Shown: positions 1 through 11,256 of the stretch, in pieces | Position numbering within the stretch: the first letter of the stretch is position 1 | How the letters are laid out: each line of letters opens with the position of its first letter | Assembly: GCA_963205185.1 (NCBI GenBank) | Contig: CAUJHZ010000030.1 | Coordinates: 1-64,000, forward strand | From: Planctomycetota bacterium | GTDB lineage: Bacteria; Planctomycetota; Phycisphaerae; Phycisphaerales; UBA5793 | Direction: 5' to 3' | Length of the DNA stretch: 64,000 nucleotides | Notes under the pieces: model-generated | What the model saw: the letters and a program-made list of their open reading frames with translations, nothing else | What the model was told of the DNA's origin: nothing | The model's database searches: none | Position numbers and translations under genes: made by a program

Positions 1-121
1 GCTCCTCGCACTGGGCAAGCCCAAGAAGGCCGCCCTCATCGCCGTCACCCGCAAACTCCTCACCACCATCAACGTCATGATCCGAGACAACCAGCCATGG
101 AATCCTTCAATAAACACTTGA
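1..121 (+). CDS. IS110-family transposase, C-terminal end (5' part outside window)
   Basis: The reading frame is open from base 2 to a TGA at 119-121 and encodes 39 residues. They contain GKPKKAALIAVTRKLL followed by a hydrophobic turn and a short tail, which matches the end of the transposase_20 domain in IS110/IS1111 elements, enzymes with an RuvC-like DEDD domain. The catalytic part lies outside the window, so activity cannot be judged. The bases just after the stop (TTGACTTCAAAGACAGTC, 119-136) look like the usual terminal sequence of such elements, which suggests that the insertion ends near 140, beside the DUF309 gene. The family call is from recognition of a short segment. Confidence 0.7.
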   Translation, partial: LLALGKPKKAALIAVTRKLLTTINVMIRDNQPWNPSINT

Positions 122-136
122 CTTCAAAGACAGTCG

Positions 137-598
137 CTACGGTGCGCGGTCCAGGTCGGCCGCTTCGCCGGTGTCGAACGGGTCGTAGAGCAGCTGCACC
201 TTCGGCACGCGGTGGCGGTTCCACTTGAGTTCCACGTCGTAGGGCTGCTGGCCCGGCACGGTCTCCATCTCCAGCACGTGCGCCACGACCAGGCGCAAGG
301 CGCCGAGAAACTGCGTGGTGTTCACACCCATAAACACCTCGGGCAGGCCGTCAAACTTGGTCAGCATGCTCGCCCACACGCGCTGCACGCCGCGCGGGTT
401 GGCGCGATTCATGTGCTCAAGCGTCACCGCCGCCTGGATGAGGCCCTGGTAGAACTTCGCCTTGCGGCCGGCGGTGTTCTTCCAGATCTCCTCCCACGCT
501 TCGTGCGCCTCGAAGAACTCGCCTTCATTGAAGAGGTCGATCCCCTCCTGGAAAAATCGCTTCTCCTCAGCGGGGTCGTAGGGAGCGTACGCAGGCAT
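137..598 (-). CDS. DUF309 family protein
   Basis: A 153-residue helical protein. Its core has the pattern EGIDLFNEGEFFEAHEAWEE followed by W and FYQGLIQAA, which is the DUF309 signature (a small all-helical domain with conserved His, Glu and Trp; no established reaction). The length suits a single-domain member. The start ATG (596-598) shares one base with the TAA stop of the upstream SPOR-domain gene (598-600), so the two are probably co-transcribed and translationally coupled. Its 3' end runs up to the IS110-like element. Family assignment is firm; the role is unknown. Confidence 0.85.
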   Translation of the reverse strand: MPAYAPYDPAEEKRFFQEGIDLFNEGEFFEAHEAWEEIWKNTAGRKAKFYQGLIQAAVTLEHMNRANPRGVQRVWASMLTKFDGLPEVFMGVNTTQFLGALRLVVAHVLEMETVPGQQPYDVELKWNRHRVPKVQLLYDPFDTGEAADLDRAP

Positions 599-1431
599 TA
601 CTCGCCGAGGCTTTCCATGGTGCGCACGATCGCGGGCTGGTTGATCGAGTCGCGGGCCCGCAGCGCCGCCGAGAAGGAGTTGAAGATGCCGACGTGCACG
701 TAGTAGAGCGTCTCGCCGCGATCGCCCTTGGCTGTCATGATGCTGGCAGGGCCCAGCTGACCTGCGGCGGGCGTGCGGCCGAAAGATTCGACGACACTCT
801 CTGCGTTGGACCGGCCCGCGAAAACACCCAGTTGAAGGGTGAAGCCGTTGGTCCGCAGTTCGCGATCGACCTTGGCCTGGAACGCGGCATCGTTACTCGC
901 GCCGCGCGCGATGAGGAACTGCACGCGCGCCTGGCTGGCGAGGTTGGCCTCGCGGTATGCCAGGCCGGCGCGGTAGGCCGCTTCGGCTTTCTCCTGGCCG
1001 CGGAAGCGGTCTGCGGCCTGCTTGAAGTGGGTCGCCGCCTCGCGGTAGTTGCCTCGTTCCATGTCGGCCAGCCCCAGCGTGCCCGCCGCCCGTCCGGCCA
1101 CTTCGGGATCGCGCGAGTGCACCAGTGGCGACAGATACCGATCGACGCTGGCGTACTGCTGCATGCGATACGCGCTCAGGCCGGCGAGATAGGCCGCCTG
1201 ATCGCGCGTCGCGAGATCGCTCCGCCGCGAGAGTGTGACGGCGTCGGTGTAGGCCTGCTGGAAGCGGCCGGCGTCGTAGTCGGCGGTGATGGACTCGATC
1301 GTGGGCGCTGCATTTGGGCTGGCGCCCCGGCCGGGCGCAGCGCAGCCGCCGCATTGGAGCAGCCACAGGCTCAGCAGGACGGTCAACAGGCTTAGAAAAC
1401 TGCAGTTGCGTTGCAACGACATGGCAAGCAC
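598..1431 (-). CDS. TPR-repeat protein with C-terminal SPOR domain, probably envelope-anchored
   Basis: A protein of about 277 residues. A hydrophobic N-terminal segment ends in LLQCGGCAAPG, so a lipoprotein signal is possible though the lipobox is not canonical. The middle (about residues 45-180) has TPR-like helical repeats such as AAYLAGLSAYRMQQY and AAEAAYRAGLAYREANL, in the manner of YbgF/BamD-type periplasmic proteins. The C-terminus (about 195-275), starting FTLQLGVFAGRSNAES, is a SPOR domain, which in characterised proteins binds denuded septal peptidoglycan. The GTG at 1431 has a purine-rich GGGAGGG about 4-5 bases upstream; an ATG at 1422 is the alternative start. Transcribed divergently from purL. 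Confidence 0.75.
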   Translation of the reverse strand: MLAMSLQRNCSFLSLLTVLLSLWLLQCGGCAAPGRGASPNAAPTIESITADYDAGRFQQAYTDAVTLSRRSDLATRDQAAYLAGLSAYRMQQYASVDRYLSPLVHSRDPEVAGRAAGTLGLADMERGNYREAATHFKQAADRFRGQEKAEAAYRAGLAYREANLASQARVQFLIARGASNDAAFQAKVDRELRTNGFTLQLGVFAGRSNAESVVESFGRTPAAGQLGPASIMTAKGDRGETLYYVHVGIFNSFSAALRARDSINQPAIVRTMESLGE

Positions 1432-1547
1432 AGCGCCCTCCCGCTCGATTGGAGCAAAGTTCGTGCGGCTCCCGCGAGGACGATAGGGCGCGCCGCCCGC
1501 GCGACAAGCGGGCTTTGCCCGGTGCGTCCGCGCGCCGCATCTCAGAC

Positions 1548-1553
1548 TACAAT
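1548..1553 (+). promoter_or_regulatory. Putative -10 box for purL
   Basis: TACAAT 54 bases before the purL ATG. Unlike several other genes in this window, purL also has a GGAG Shine-Dalgarno (about 1598-1602), so a leader of roughly 45-50 bases is predicted. No convincing -35 hexamer was seen. Confidence 0.35.
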
Positions 1554-1607
1554 GCGCGCGAAGCGCCGATCGCTCTCTCCACCTGCAGTACAGCCGCCGG
1601 AGCCAGC

Positions 1608-4592
<2,985 letters not shown>

Positions 4593-5126
4593 TCAGACCG
4601 CGCGCGGGTGCGCGGCGGCGGTGGCGATGAAGCGCTGGTACATCAGTTCGAGCGCCGCCGGGATGACGCGTACTTCGCCGACGACCGTGATGAAGTTCGT
4701 ATCCCCGCTCCAGCGCGGCACGATGTGCACGTGCAGGTGCTGCGGCACGCCCGCGCCGGCGGCGCGGCCCTGGTTCACGCCGATGTTCACGCCCTGGCAG
4801 TTCAGCGTTCGCTCGACGAGATCCGTCCCGCGATCGACAAGTCGCCACAGCGCTTCGCGTTGGGCCGGCTCATAGTCGAGCAGGCGCGGCCGGGCATCGC
4901 CCAGCGCGACCAGCAGGTGCCCGTTCGTGAAGGGGTAGAGATTGAAGAGGATCATGCCGTGCGCATCGCGCTCGATGACAAAGTGCTCGGCATCGCGCTG
5001 CGGCTGGTCCCAGTAGTCGAGCAGAAACGAGCGGGCGGGGGCGGCGGGTGCAGTGGCGGAGGACTCGTCCTTGATCGCCTCGATGTACTGCATCCGCCAC
5101 GGCGCCCAGAGATTCTGCGTCTTCAT
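4593..5126 (-). CDS. HIT family protein, diadenosine tetraphosphate phosphorylase/hydrolase-like
   Basis: A 177-residue protein. The histidine-triad motif QHLHVHIVPRW lies near residues 129-139 and is preceded by the substrate-loop pattern GVNIGVNQGRAAGAG. The N-terminus MKTQNLWAPWRMQYI is the usual opening of the Ap4A-phosphorylase-like HIT branch, which cleaves or phosphorolyses dinucleoside polyphosphates. The exact substrate cannot be fixed from sequence. The start ATG (5124-5126) has no Shine-Dalgarno but a TACCGT box ends 5 bases before it, so the mRNA may be leaderless. The stop codon (4593-4595) directly abuts the purL stop (4590-4592), so the two genes converge with no spacer. Confidence 0.88.
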   Translation of the reverse strand: MKTQNLWAPWRMQYIEAIKDESSATAPAAPARSFLLDYWDQPQRDAEHFVIERDAHGMILFNLYPFTNGHLLVALGDARPRLLDYEPAQREALWRLVDRGTDLVERTLNCQGVNIGVNQGRAAGAGVPQHLHVHIVPRWSGDTNFITVVGEVRVIPAALELMYQRFIATAAAHPRAV

Positions 5127-5131
5127 GCCCA

Positions 5132-5137
5132 ACGGTA
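5132..5137 (-). promoter_or_regulatory. Putative -10 box of a leaderless HIT-gene transcript
   Basis: TACCGT on the minus strand, 5 bases before the ATG, with no ribosome-binding site between. One of ten such arrangements in this window. Confidence 0.4.
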
Positions 5138-5295
5138 GGGGCGTTCGGCTCCGGCCGCAGGCACGGGCGAGCCGGCGGGTGCACCGGATCGGCGCGACAG
5201 CGGTATCACGGACGCTAAACTCTCCACCTGCGCTGCGAGCCTTGTGTCGAATCGCCGGGCGAGCAGCGGACTCCCGCCACGACTGAAAGGAAGCC

Positions 5296-6783
5296 TTGGT
5301 GTACCAGACCATCGAGATCGCCGCCCGCCCCGCCGCCAAGCCTGCAGCCGCGGTGTGTTTCTTCTTCGATGACAGGAAGCTTCGCGACAGCGATACGCGG
5401 CTGGACAGGTCGGCCAAGGGCGCCGTCGCCGCGGCGCTCAAGCGATCCGAGGTAAGCGGAAAGCTCGGTGAATCACATCTGGTGGATGGGGGTTCTTCGC
5501 GCTTCGTGCTCATCGGACTTGGGGAGCGAGCCAAACTTGACGGCCGCGCAGCGCGCCAGCTCGGCGCGGCCGTGGTGCGGGCGCTCGATCGCATCGGCGC
5601 CGCAACGGCGACGCTGCAGATCTCCGGGCTGGGAACGGAGTCCCTGCCGGCCGAGCGGCTGGCGCAGGCGGTGGCGGAGGGCATCGGCCTGGCCGCGTTC
5701 GACTTCAACGACTTCAAATCGACGACAAAGAAGGAAGCCAAGGTCAAATCACTCAAGATCGCCTGCGACGAGCCGGACCTGACCAGCGCCCTGCGCAAGG
5801 GCCTGGCCCTGGCGGACTCGACGAATTTCACGCGCCGCCTCGCCGCGACCCCGCCCAACATCGCCACGACGACGTACATTGCCAACCAGGCGCAGAAGCT
5901 CGCGCGCGGCTCCAAGGGGCGCCTCAAGTGCCGCGTGATCAAGGGCGAGTCGCTGGTGAGCAACAAACTCGTGGGGCTGATCAACGTCGGCAAAGCGAGC
6001 GAGAATCCGCCGTGCCTGATCGAGCTGACCTACGCGCCGCGCAGCGCCAAGCAGACGGTCCTGCTCGTGGGCAAGACGATCTGTTACGACACGGGCGGCT
6101 TGTCGCTCAAGATCAACAACGGCATGAAGGGGATGAAGTACGACAAGAACGGCGGCATGGCGGTGCTCGGCGCCATGCACGCGATCGCGCACAGCATCAA
6201 ACCCACGTGCAAGGTGGTCGCGCTGCTGCCGGCCGCGGAGAACAGCATCAGCGACGAAGCATACCGGCCAGATGACATCATCACCTATCTCAACGGCGTG
6301 AGCGTGGAGGTGACCAACACCGACGCCGAGGGCCGCCTCGTGCTGGCCGATGCGCTCGCGTGGGGGGAGAAGAAGTACAAGCCGGATGCGATCATCGATC
6401 TCGCGACGCTCACGGGCGGCGTGGTCGTGGCGCTGGGCGCGACATGCGCGGGCCTCTTCTGCAACGACGACGCCCTGCGCGGGCGCATCGAGTGCGCCGC
6501 CGAGGGCACGGGCGATCGCGTCTGGCGCCTGCCGCTCTGGGAAGACTACCGGGAGATGATGAAGAGCAAGCACGCGGATATCTGGAACAGCGCACCCGTG
6601 CGGCACGCGCATCCGATCCAGGGCGCCGCGTTCCTGAGTTACTTTGTCGATGAGAAGACGCCCTGGGCGCACATCGACATCGCCGGGACGAGCAACCTCG
6701 ACAGCGAGCAGTCGCCGTTCGTCGCGGGGCCGACGGGCTTCGGCGTGCGCCTGCTGGCGTCGGTGCTGGAGAACTGGAACTGA
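5296..6783 (+). CDS. pepA: Leucyl aminopeptidase, M17 family (PepA-like)
   Basis: A 495-residue cytosolic two-metal aminopeptidase that removes N-terminal residues from peptides. The C-terminal catalytic domain (about 180-490) carries the metal and catalytic signatures VGKTICYDTGGLSLK, MKYDKNGGMAVLGAM and the invariant NTDAEGRLVLADAL; the N-terminal macro-like domain (1-170) is variable, as usual. The length is typical. The start is TTG at 5296 or GTG at 5299, behind a purine-rich GAAAGGAAG; TTG is kept here. A TAAACT at 5216-5221 could be the -10. It is transcribed divergently from the HIT gene. A PepA-type DNA-binding role is possible but cannot be read from sequence. Confidence 0.93.
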   Translation: MVYQTIEIAARPAAKPAAAVCFFFDDRKLRDSDTRLDRSAKGAVAAALKRSEVSGKLGESHLVDGGSSRFVLIGLGERAKLDGRAARQLGAAVVRALDRIGAATATLQISGLGTESLPAERLAQAVAEGIGLAAFDFNDFKSTTKKEAKVKSLKIACDEPDLTSALRKGLALADSTNFTRRLAATPPNIATTTYIANQAQKLARGSKGRLKCRVIKGESLVSNKLVGLINVGKASENPPCLIELTYAPRSAKQTVLLVGKTICYDTGGLSLKINNGMKGMKYDKNGGMAVLGAMHAIAHSIKPTCKVVALLPAAENSISDEAYRPDDIITYLNGVSVEVTNTDAEGRLVLADALAWGEKKYKPDAIIDLATLTGGVVVALGATCAGLFCNDDALRGRIECAAEGTGDRVWRLPLWEDYREMMKSKHADIWNSAPVRHAHPIQGAAFLSYFVDEKTPWAHIDIAGTSNLDSEQSPFVAGPTGFGVRLLASVLENWN

Positions 6784-6789
6784 GGTTCG

Positions 6790-7053
6790 ATGACGTTCAG
6801 CGATGATGATTTCGATCCTGAAGCGGAAGGGCCCAGCGAAGCTGACATCGCCCGCTTCAGCGACAATACCTTTCGCTGTTACGAGTGCGGTGCGATGCTG
6901 TACGCGGGCGTGGATGTGTGCAGCAAGTGCGGCGCGATCCAGTTTCACGAGAAGGATGTGCGCGGCCTGCGCAACCCGCTGCTCCGCCACCCGTGGCTCA
7001 TGGCGGCGGTGATCGTCATCGTGCTCGTCGCCTTTACGCTGCTGGTATTGTGA
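6790..7053 (+). CDS. Small zinc-ribbon membrane protein
   Basis: An 87-residue protein with an acidic N-terminus, then a two-CxxC ribbon (CYECGAMLYAGVDVCSKCG, about residues 30-48), then a basic stretch and one C-terminal transmembrane helix (about 68-87). The arrangement predicts a cytoplasmic zinc finger tethered to the membrane by its tail. It starts 6 bases after the pepA stop, so it is probably in the same transcript. No specific family or function is recognised. Confidence 0.75.
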   Translation: MTFSDDDFDPEAEGPSEADIARFSDNTFRCYECGAMLYAGVDVCSKCGAIQFHEKDVRGLRNPLLRHPWLMAAVIVIVLVAFTLLVL

Positions 7054-7107
7054 ACCGGCCGCGCGAGCCGGCCGCTCGTAACATTGCGGCTCAGGAAAGG
7101 ACCGTTC

Positions 7108-7980
7108 ATGTCGCGAATCACCCGGGCCGCGCTCATCCAGGCCAGCCTGTGCGAACGCACGGATGCGCCGCTGCCGCGCATCAAACAGGCGATGATCGAC
7201 AAGCATCTGCCGCTGATTGCCGAGGCGGCCGAGGGCGGGGCCCAGGTCTGCTGCCTTCAGGAACTCTTCTATGGCCCGTACTTCTGCGCTGAGCAGAATG
7301 CCCGCTGGTACGACCTCGCCGAGCCGATCGACGGCCCGACGGTGCAACTCATGCGCGAGACCGCCCGCAGGCATGGGATGATGCTCATCGTGCCCATCGC
7401 TGAACTCGCCACGGATGAGGGCGGGGCCATCTACAACACCGCGGCCGTCATCAGCCACGACGGCGAGTACCTCGGCAGGTACCGAAAGCACCACCTGCCG
7501 CACTGCCATCCCGGCTTCTGGGAGAAGTTCTACTTCAAACACGGTACGGGTGGATACCCGGTTTTCAATACGCCGTTCGGACGCATCGGCGTCTACATCT
7601 GTTACGACCGCCACTTCCCGGAAGGCGCGCGCGAACTGGGCCTCAATGGGGCTGAGATCGTGTTCAACCCCTCTGCGACCGTCGCGGGGCTGAGCGAGTA
7701 TCTCTGGAAACTCGAGCAGCCGGCGCACGCGGTGGCGAACCAGTACTTCGTCGGCGCGATCAACCGCGTCGGCCGCGAGCAGCCGTGGGACATCGGCGAG
7801 TTCTACGGCACGAGCTACTTCTGTGATCCGCGCGGCCAGATCATCGCACAGGCGTGTCGAGATAGAGACGAAGTGCTCATCGCCGACCTGGACCTCGACC
7901 AGATCGCCGAGGTGCGCAAGGTCTGGCAGTTCTATCGCGATCGGCGGCCGGAAACGTACGAGCGCATTGCCAGAGCGTGA
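7108..7980 (+). CDS. Carbon-nitrogen hydrolase, beta-ureidopropionase / N-carbamoylputrescine amidase-like
   Basis: A 290-residue nitrilase-superfamily amidase. The catalytic triad is visible: Glu52 (CLQELFYGPYF), Lys127 (YRKHHLPH) and Cys165 (GVYICYDRHFPEGAR). The stretch around AEIVFNPSATVAGLSEYLWK resembles beta-ureidopropionase, which hydrolyses N-carbamoyl-beta-amino acids in pyrimidine breakdown; N-carbamoylputrescine amidase (polyamine synthesis) is the main alternative. No agmatine deiminase or dihydropyrimidinase neighbour is present to settle this. The ATG at 7108 has AGGAAAGG about 9 bases upstream. The next gene follows by 17 bases. Confidence 0.85.
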   Translation: MSRITRAALIQASLCERTDAPLPRIKQAMIDKHLPLIAEAAEGGAQVCCLQELFYGPYFCAEQNARWYDLAEPIDGPTVQLMRETARRHGMMLIVPIAELATDEGGAIYNTAAVISHDGEYLGRYRKHHLPHCHPGFWEKFYFKHGTGGYPVFNTPFGRIGVYICYDRHFPEGARELGLNGAEIVFNPSATVAGLSEYLWKLEQPAHAVANQYFVGAINRVGREQPWDIGEFYGTSYFCDPRGQIIAQACRDRDEVLIADLDLDQIAEVRKVWQFYRDRRPETYERIARA

Positions 7981-7997
7981 AACAGGCTGGTTGAACC

Positions 7998-8831
7998 ATG
8001 TGCACCGGCAAGACCATTTTCGGGCGGGACAAGGCGCTGATCGGCATGGTGCACGTGGGCGCGCTGCCCGGCACGCCGCGTGCAAGCGAATCGCTCGACG
8101 CGCTCGCGGACCGGGCGGCCGAAGAGACGGCGCTGCTCGCGCAGGCGGGCTTTGATGCGCTGATCATCGAGAACATGCACGACCGGCCCTATCTGCGGCG
8201 AAATGTGGGGCCGGAGATCGTGGCGGCGATGACGCGCATCGGTCTGGCGGTGCGCCGCGCCGTCGGCGCTTTGCCGCTGGGTGTGCAGATTCTCGCGGGC
8301 GCCAATCGTGAGGCGCTGGCCATCGCGCACGCGATCGGCGCGCAGTTTATCCGGGCTGAGGGCTTCGTCTTCGCTGCCGTGGCCGATGAGGGTCTGATCG
8401 AAGAGGCGGATGCCGGTCCGCTTCTCCGCTACCGGCGGTCCATCGGCGCGGACGGGATCGCCGTGTTCGCCGACATCAAGAAAAAGCACAGCGCTCACGC
8501 CATTACCGCGGATGTGGACATCGCGGCGACGGCTCGCGCTGCCGAGTTCTTCGCGGCAGATGGGCTCATCGTCACCGGGGCCGCGACAGGGCAGCCGACG
8601 AGCCTGGATGATCTGGCCGCGGTGCGCGGGGCGTCGTCGCTGCCCGTGCTCGTGGGAAGCGGCGCCAATCCGGAGAATCTCGCGGACCTCCTCGCCCGAG
8701 CGGACGGCGTGATCGCCGGCTCCTGCCTGAAACAGGACGGACGCTGGGATCGGCCTATTGACGCTGCGCGCGTGCGTGTATTCGTTGCTGCCGCTGAGAA
8801 AGCGCGGCGGCCGGGCCGCGGCAAACGCTGA
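7998..8831 (+). CDS. BtpA/SgcQ family TIM-barrel protein
   Basis: A 277-residue protein with the family opening FGRDKALIGMVHVGALPGTP, the barrel motif DALIIENMHD, and later ADGLIVTGAATGQPT and VLVGSGANPENLADLL. BtpA is needed for photosystem I stability in cyanobacteria and SgcQ is a predicted sugar-related enzyme; outside those cases the reaction is unknown. The phosphate-binding-like GSGAN end suggests a phosphorylated ligand. It lies 17 bases downstream of the amidase gene, suggesting co-transcription. The family assignment is firm and the function open. Confidence 0.88.
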   Translation: MCTGKTIFGRDKALIGMVHVGALPGTPRASESLDALADRAAEETALLAQAGFDALIIENMHDRPYLRRNVGPEIVAAMTRIGLAVRRAVGALPLGVQILAGANREALAIAHAIGAQFIRAEGFVFAAVADEGLIEEADAGPLLRYRRSIGADGIAVFADIKKKHSAHAITADVDIAATARAAEFFAADGLIVTGAATGQPTSLDDLAAVRGASSLPVLVGSGANPENLADLLARADGVIAGSCLKQDGRWDRPIDAARVRVFVAAAEKARRPGRGKR

Positions 8832-8915
8832 TCTACTCGGGCCGGCCTGTCCGGCGACCCTTTCTGCCCAGGCGTGCGTATCGTAGGTATGACCTGCCTG
8901 AACTGGAGTTCGCTC

Positions 8916-9773
8916 ATGATTCGTCGCACCCTCACGCTCGGCGCCGGCTTCGTCGCCGCCCTGTTGCTGCCCCTGGCCGCCTGCGATCAGCAGGACGACT
9001 CGACCGATTCGCAGACGCCTGAATTCGAGTCCGCCACCGAAGAACTGCCCGAATGCTGCCAGCCTGATGATGCCATCATCGACCGCACAGCCAAGGCGCC
9101 GGCGGAGGCGGAATCAGATGAACAGGCGGCCGTGACCATCGACGAAGCAATTCTGGCGCCCAATGCGCCTGAACTGATCGCACAAGTCGGTTCGATCCAG
9201 ACGTCTGTGGATGAGAGCATCAACGGCACGCTGATCGGGCAGAAGCCGTTTCTCGATCTAAACTTTGTGAACCAGGACGGCGAGGAAGTGAACCTGGCCC
9301 GCGACTACGCCGGCAAGACGATCGTGCTGTCCACGATTTTCACTTCCTGCCCGACGCCGACGGCGTGCCCGCGCATCACCGCTGATTTCGCCGAGATGGC
9401 CGGGCGCCTGCCGACTGAACTGGCCGATGAGGTGCGGTTCGTGCTCGTCAGTTTCGATCCGGCCAATGACACGCCGGAGGTGCTCAGGATCTTCGGCCGC
9501 AAGCATGGCATCGACTTCGATCGCGTCGATCTGCTCGTATCGGACGTACCGACGACCAAGCGACTCATGATCGACGAACTGGGCATTCCGATCGAACTCG
9601 ATGCTGAGACGGGCAACTTTGCCAACCACGCGCTGATGGCGCACGTCATTAATAAGGACGGGTTCATCGTCGTGGAGCGCACGGCGGGCAGCAGCGCGAA
9701 GATCGCCATGCTATTGGACGAAGCAATCCGCGCCGTGAAGTTGCCGTTCGTCGCGCCCGATAATGACGGCTAA
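8916..9773 (+). CDS. SCO1/SenC family lipoprotein
   Basis: A 285-residue protein. The signal peptide ends in LLPLAAC (Cys23), a good lipobox, so it is probably membrane-anchored outside the cytoplasm. An acidic linker (25-100) leads to a thioredoxin-fold SCO domain (about 105-275). The copper-binding cysteines appear as Cys145 and Cys151 (TSCPTPTACPR), a CX5C spacing rather than the classical CX3C; the partner histidine is likely within NHALMAHV near residue 245. SCO proteins deliver copper to cytochrome c oxidase or act as thiol oxidoreductases; no oxidase genes are in view. The ATG at 8916 has GGAG 8 bases upstream and is preferred over the longer in-frame opening at 8874. Confidence 0.87.
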   Translation: MIRRTLTLGAGFVAALLLPLAACDQQDDSTDSQTPEFESATEELPECCQPDDAIIDRTAKAPAEAESDEQAAVTIDEAILAPNAPELIAQVGSIQTSVDESINGTLIGQKPFLDLNFVNQDGEEVNLARDYAGKTIVLSTIFTSCPTPTACPRITADFAEMAGRLPTELADEVRFVLVSFDPANDTPEVLRIFGRKHGIDFDRVDLLVSDVPTTKRLMIDELGIPIELDAETGNFANHALMAHVINKDGFIVVERTAGSSAKIAMLLDEAIRAVKLPFVAPDNDG

Positions 9774-9958
9774 GGCCGGCCGGACCTTTCCAATTCCGCG
9801 CAATGCGAACCGGGCCCCGGGCAGACCCGGCGGGTGCTAAACCAGACAAACTATGCCGCCGATGATCGCTGTGGATTCTCAGCGTGCGGCGACGGTTGCG
9901 CTATTGGCCCGCGAAGGGGCAGTGGTGGAGACCGCGCCGAGTGGGAGGCGGCAGATCG

Positions 9959-11203
9959 ATGGCTCTGGGCTTTTTCAAATCGAGCATCGCGCCCGTGGCG
10001 ATCGACTTCGGTTACGCGGAGTTGAAACTGCTCCAGGTGCAGCCCGGCGAGCCGGCGACGCTCATGGCCGCCGCCCGCGAAGTCATCCCCGAGCCGGCCC
10101 GCAACGATCCCGCCGCCCGGCAGCACTTTCTCGCCGAGGCGCTGCCCCGCCTGATCCGCGACGGCGGGTTCAAGGGCAAGACCGCCATCTGCTCGATCCC
10201 GGCGTGGCAGACGTTCGTCCAGCACATGCAGGTGCGCGGCGGCGACAGCGCCGAGGACATCGGCACCCAGTTGAAGTCGCAACTCCAGGCCATCATCGCC
10301 TGCGATCCAAACAACGTCGTGGTGCGCCACGTCGAGGTCGGCGAAGTCTTCAGGGACAACCAGCAGATGACGGAAGTGATCTGCTTTGCGGTCGCGCGCG
10401 ATGTGGTCATGCGCCAGATCGAACTGCTCAACAAGTGCCGGATGGAAATCGGCGGCTTCCACGCCGAGCCGATCGCCGTCGTCAAGTCGTTCGAACACCT
10501 CTACCGGCGTCAGGGTGATGATCAGATCACGACGTTGTACGTGGACCTGGGCGCCAGTTGCACCAAGGCGATGATCGCGCATGGCAAGGAGATCCGCTTC
10601 GCCAAGACGATTCCCGTCGGCGGGCGGCATCTGGATCAGCGCCTGGCGGAAGTGCTCAACTGCGACGTTGCCGCGGCGCGTTCGCACCGGCTCGCCGAGA
10701 CGCGGCCAGCGGCCGCGGCGCAGCAGCGAAGCGCGGCGCACGTCGGTGCGGTCCTGGCGCAGGCGACGCGGTCTGCGGCGGTGGGCACCGCCGCCGATCG
10801 CCGGGTCGGCAGTATTCCCAGCGAATTCGCTGCGGTGCCGGGCGCCGACGCTGCTACGGCTCAAGCAGGTGGGTCCGGCGACGAGAAGAGTTCCGTGGTG
10901 CAAGAAGCGATGGAGCCGCTCGCTGAGCAGTTGATCGATGAACTCAAGATGTGCGAGCGCTACCACCGCCGCCTGTTCGAGGACCGATCGCTGGATCGGA
11001 TCGTGTTTGTCGGCGGCGAGAGCATGGATCGCTCGATGTGCTGCGCAATCGCCGAGGCGATCGGCGTGGTGACGTATCAGGGCAATCCGTTCGGCCGCCT
11101 GCAGCGGACGGGTGAGGAACGCTTTGTCGGGTTCGACGGTTCGCATGCCGAGCCGGGCTGGTCAGTGGCTTTGGGATTGTGCGTCTGCCCCGCCAATGGA
11201 TGA
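9959..11203 (+). CDS. pilM: Type IV pilus assembly protein PilM
   Basis: A 414-residue actin-like ATPase-fold protein. The N-terminus ALGFFKSSIAPVAIDFGYAELKLLQ is the PilM opening (phosphate-1-like segment); later VDLGASCTKAMIAHG and IVFVGGESMDRS correspond to the phosphate-2 and adenosine motifs. An Ala-rich low-complexity insert (about 240-310) is extra compared with proteobacterial PilM. PilM sits on the cytoplasmic face and binds the N-terminus of PilN to link the inner-membrane PilNO complex to the motor. First gene of the pilus operon (pilM-pilN-pilO-PilP-like-pilB-pilT-pilC). The ATG at 9959 has GGGAGG about 12 bases upstream. Confidence 0.85.
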   Translation: MALGFFKSSIAPVAIDFGYAELKLLQVQPGEPATLMAAAREVIPEPARNDPAARQHFLAEALPRLIRDGGFKGKTAICSIPAWQTFVQHMQVRGGDSAEDIGTQLKSQLQAIIACDPNNVVVRHVEVGEVFRDNQQMTEVICFAVARDVVMRQIELLNKCRMEIGGFHAEPIAVVKSFEHLYRRQGDDQITTLYVDLGASCTKAMIAHGKEIRFAKTIPVGGRHLDQRLAEVLNCDVAAARSHRLAETRPAAAAQQRSAAHVGAVLAQATRSAAVGTAADRRVGSIPSEFAAVPGADAATAQAGGSGDEKSSVVQEAMEPLAEQLIDELKMCERYHRRLFEDRSLDRIVFVGGESMDRSMCCAIAEAIGVVTYQGNPFGRLQRTGEERFVGFDGSHAEPGWSVALGLCVCPANG

Positions 11204-11256
11204 GCGGGCCCCGGCCCGCGTGATTTCGATGTGTGTGACAGGAACGGAGTGAACCC

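Noticed and set aside
4593-5993. 466-codon version of the HIT gene
   Set aside because: The extra N-terminal part is antisense to pepA. HIT similarity starts at the ATG at 5124-5126.
5749-8085. 778-codon open frame on the minus strand
   Set aside because: Antisense across pepA, the zinc-ribbon gene and the amidase, which have clear motifs and ribosome-binding sites.
8839-8865. Hairpin after the BtpA gene as a terminator
   Set aside because: The stem is only about 5 base pairs and the T-run is three bases.
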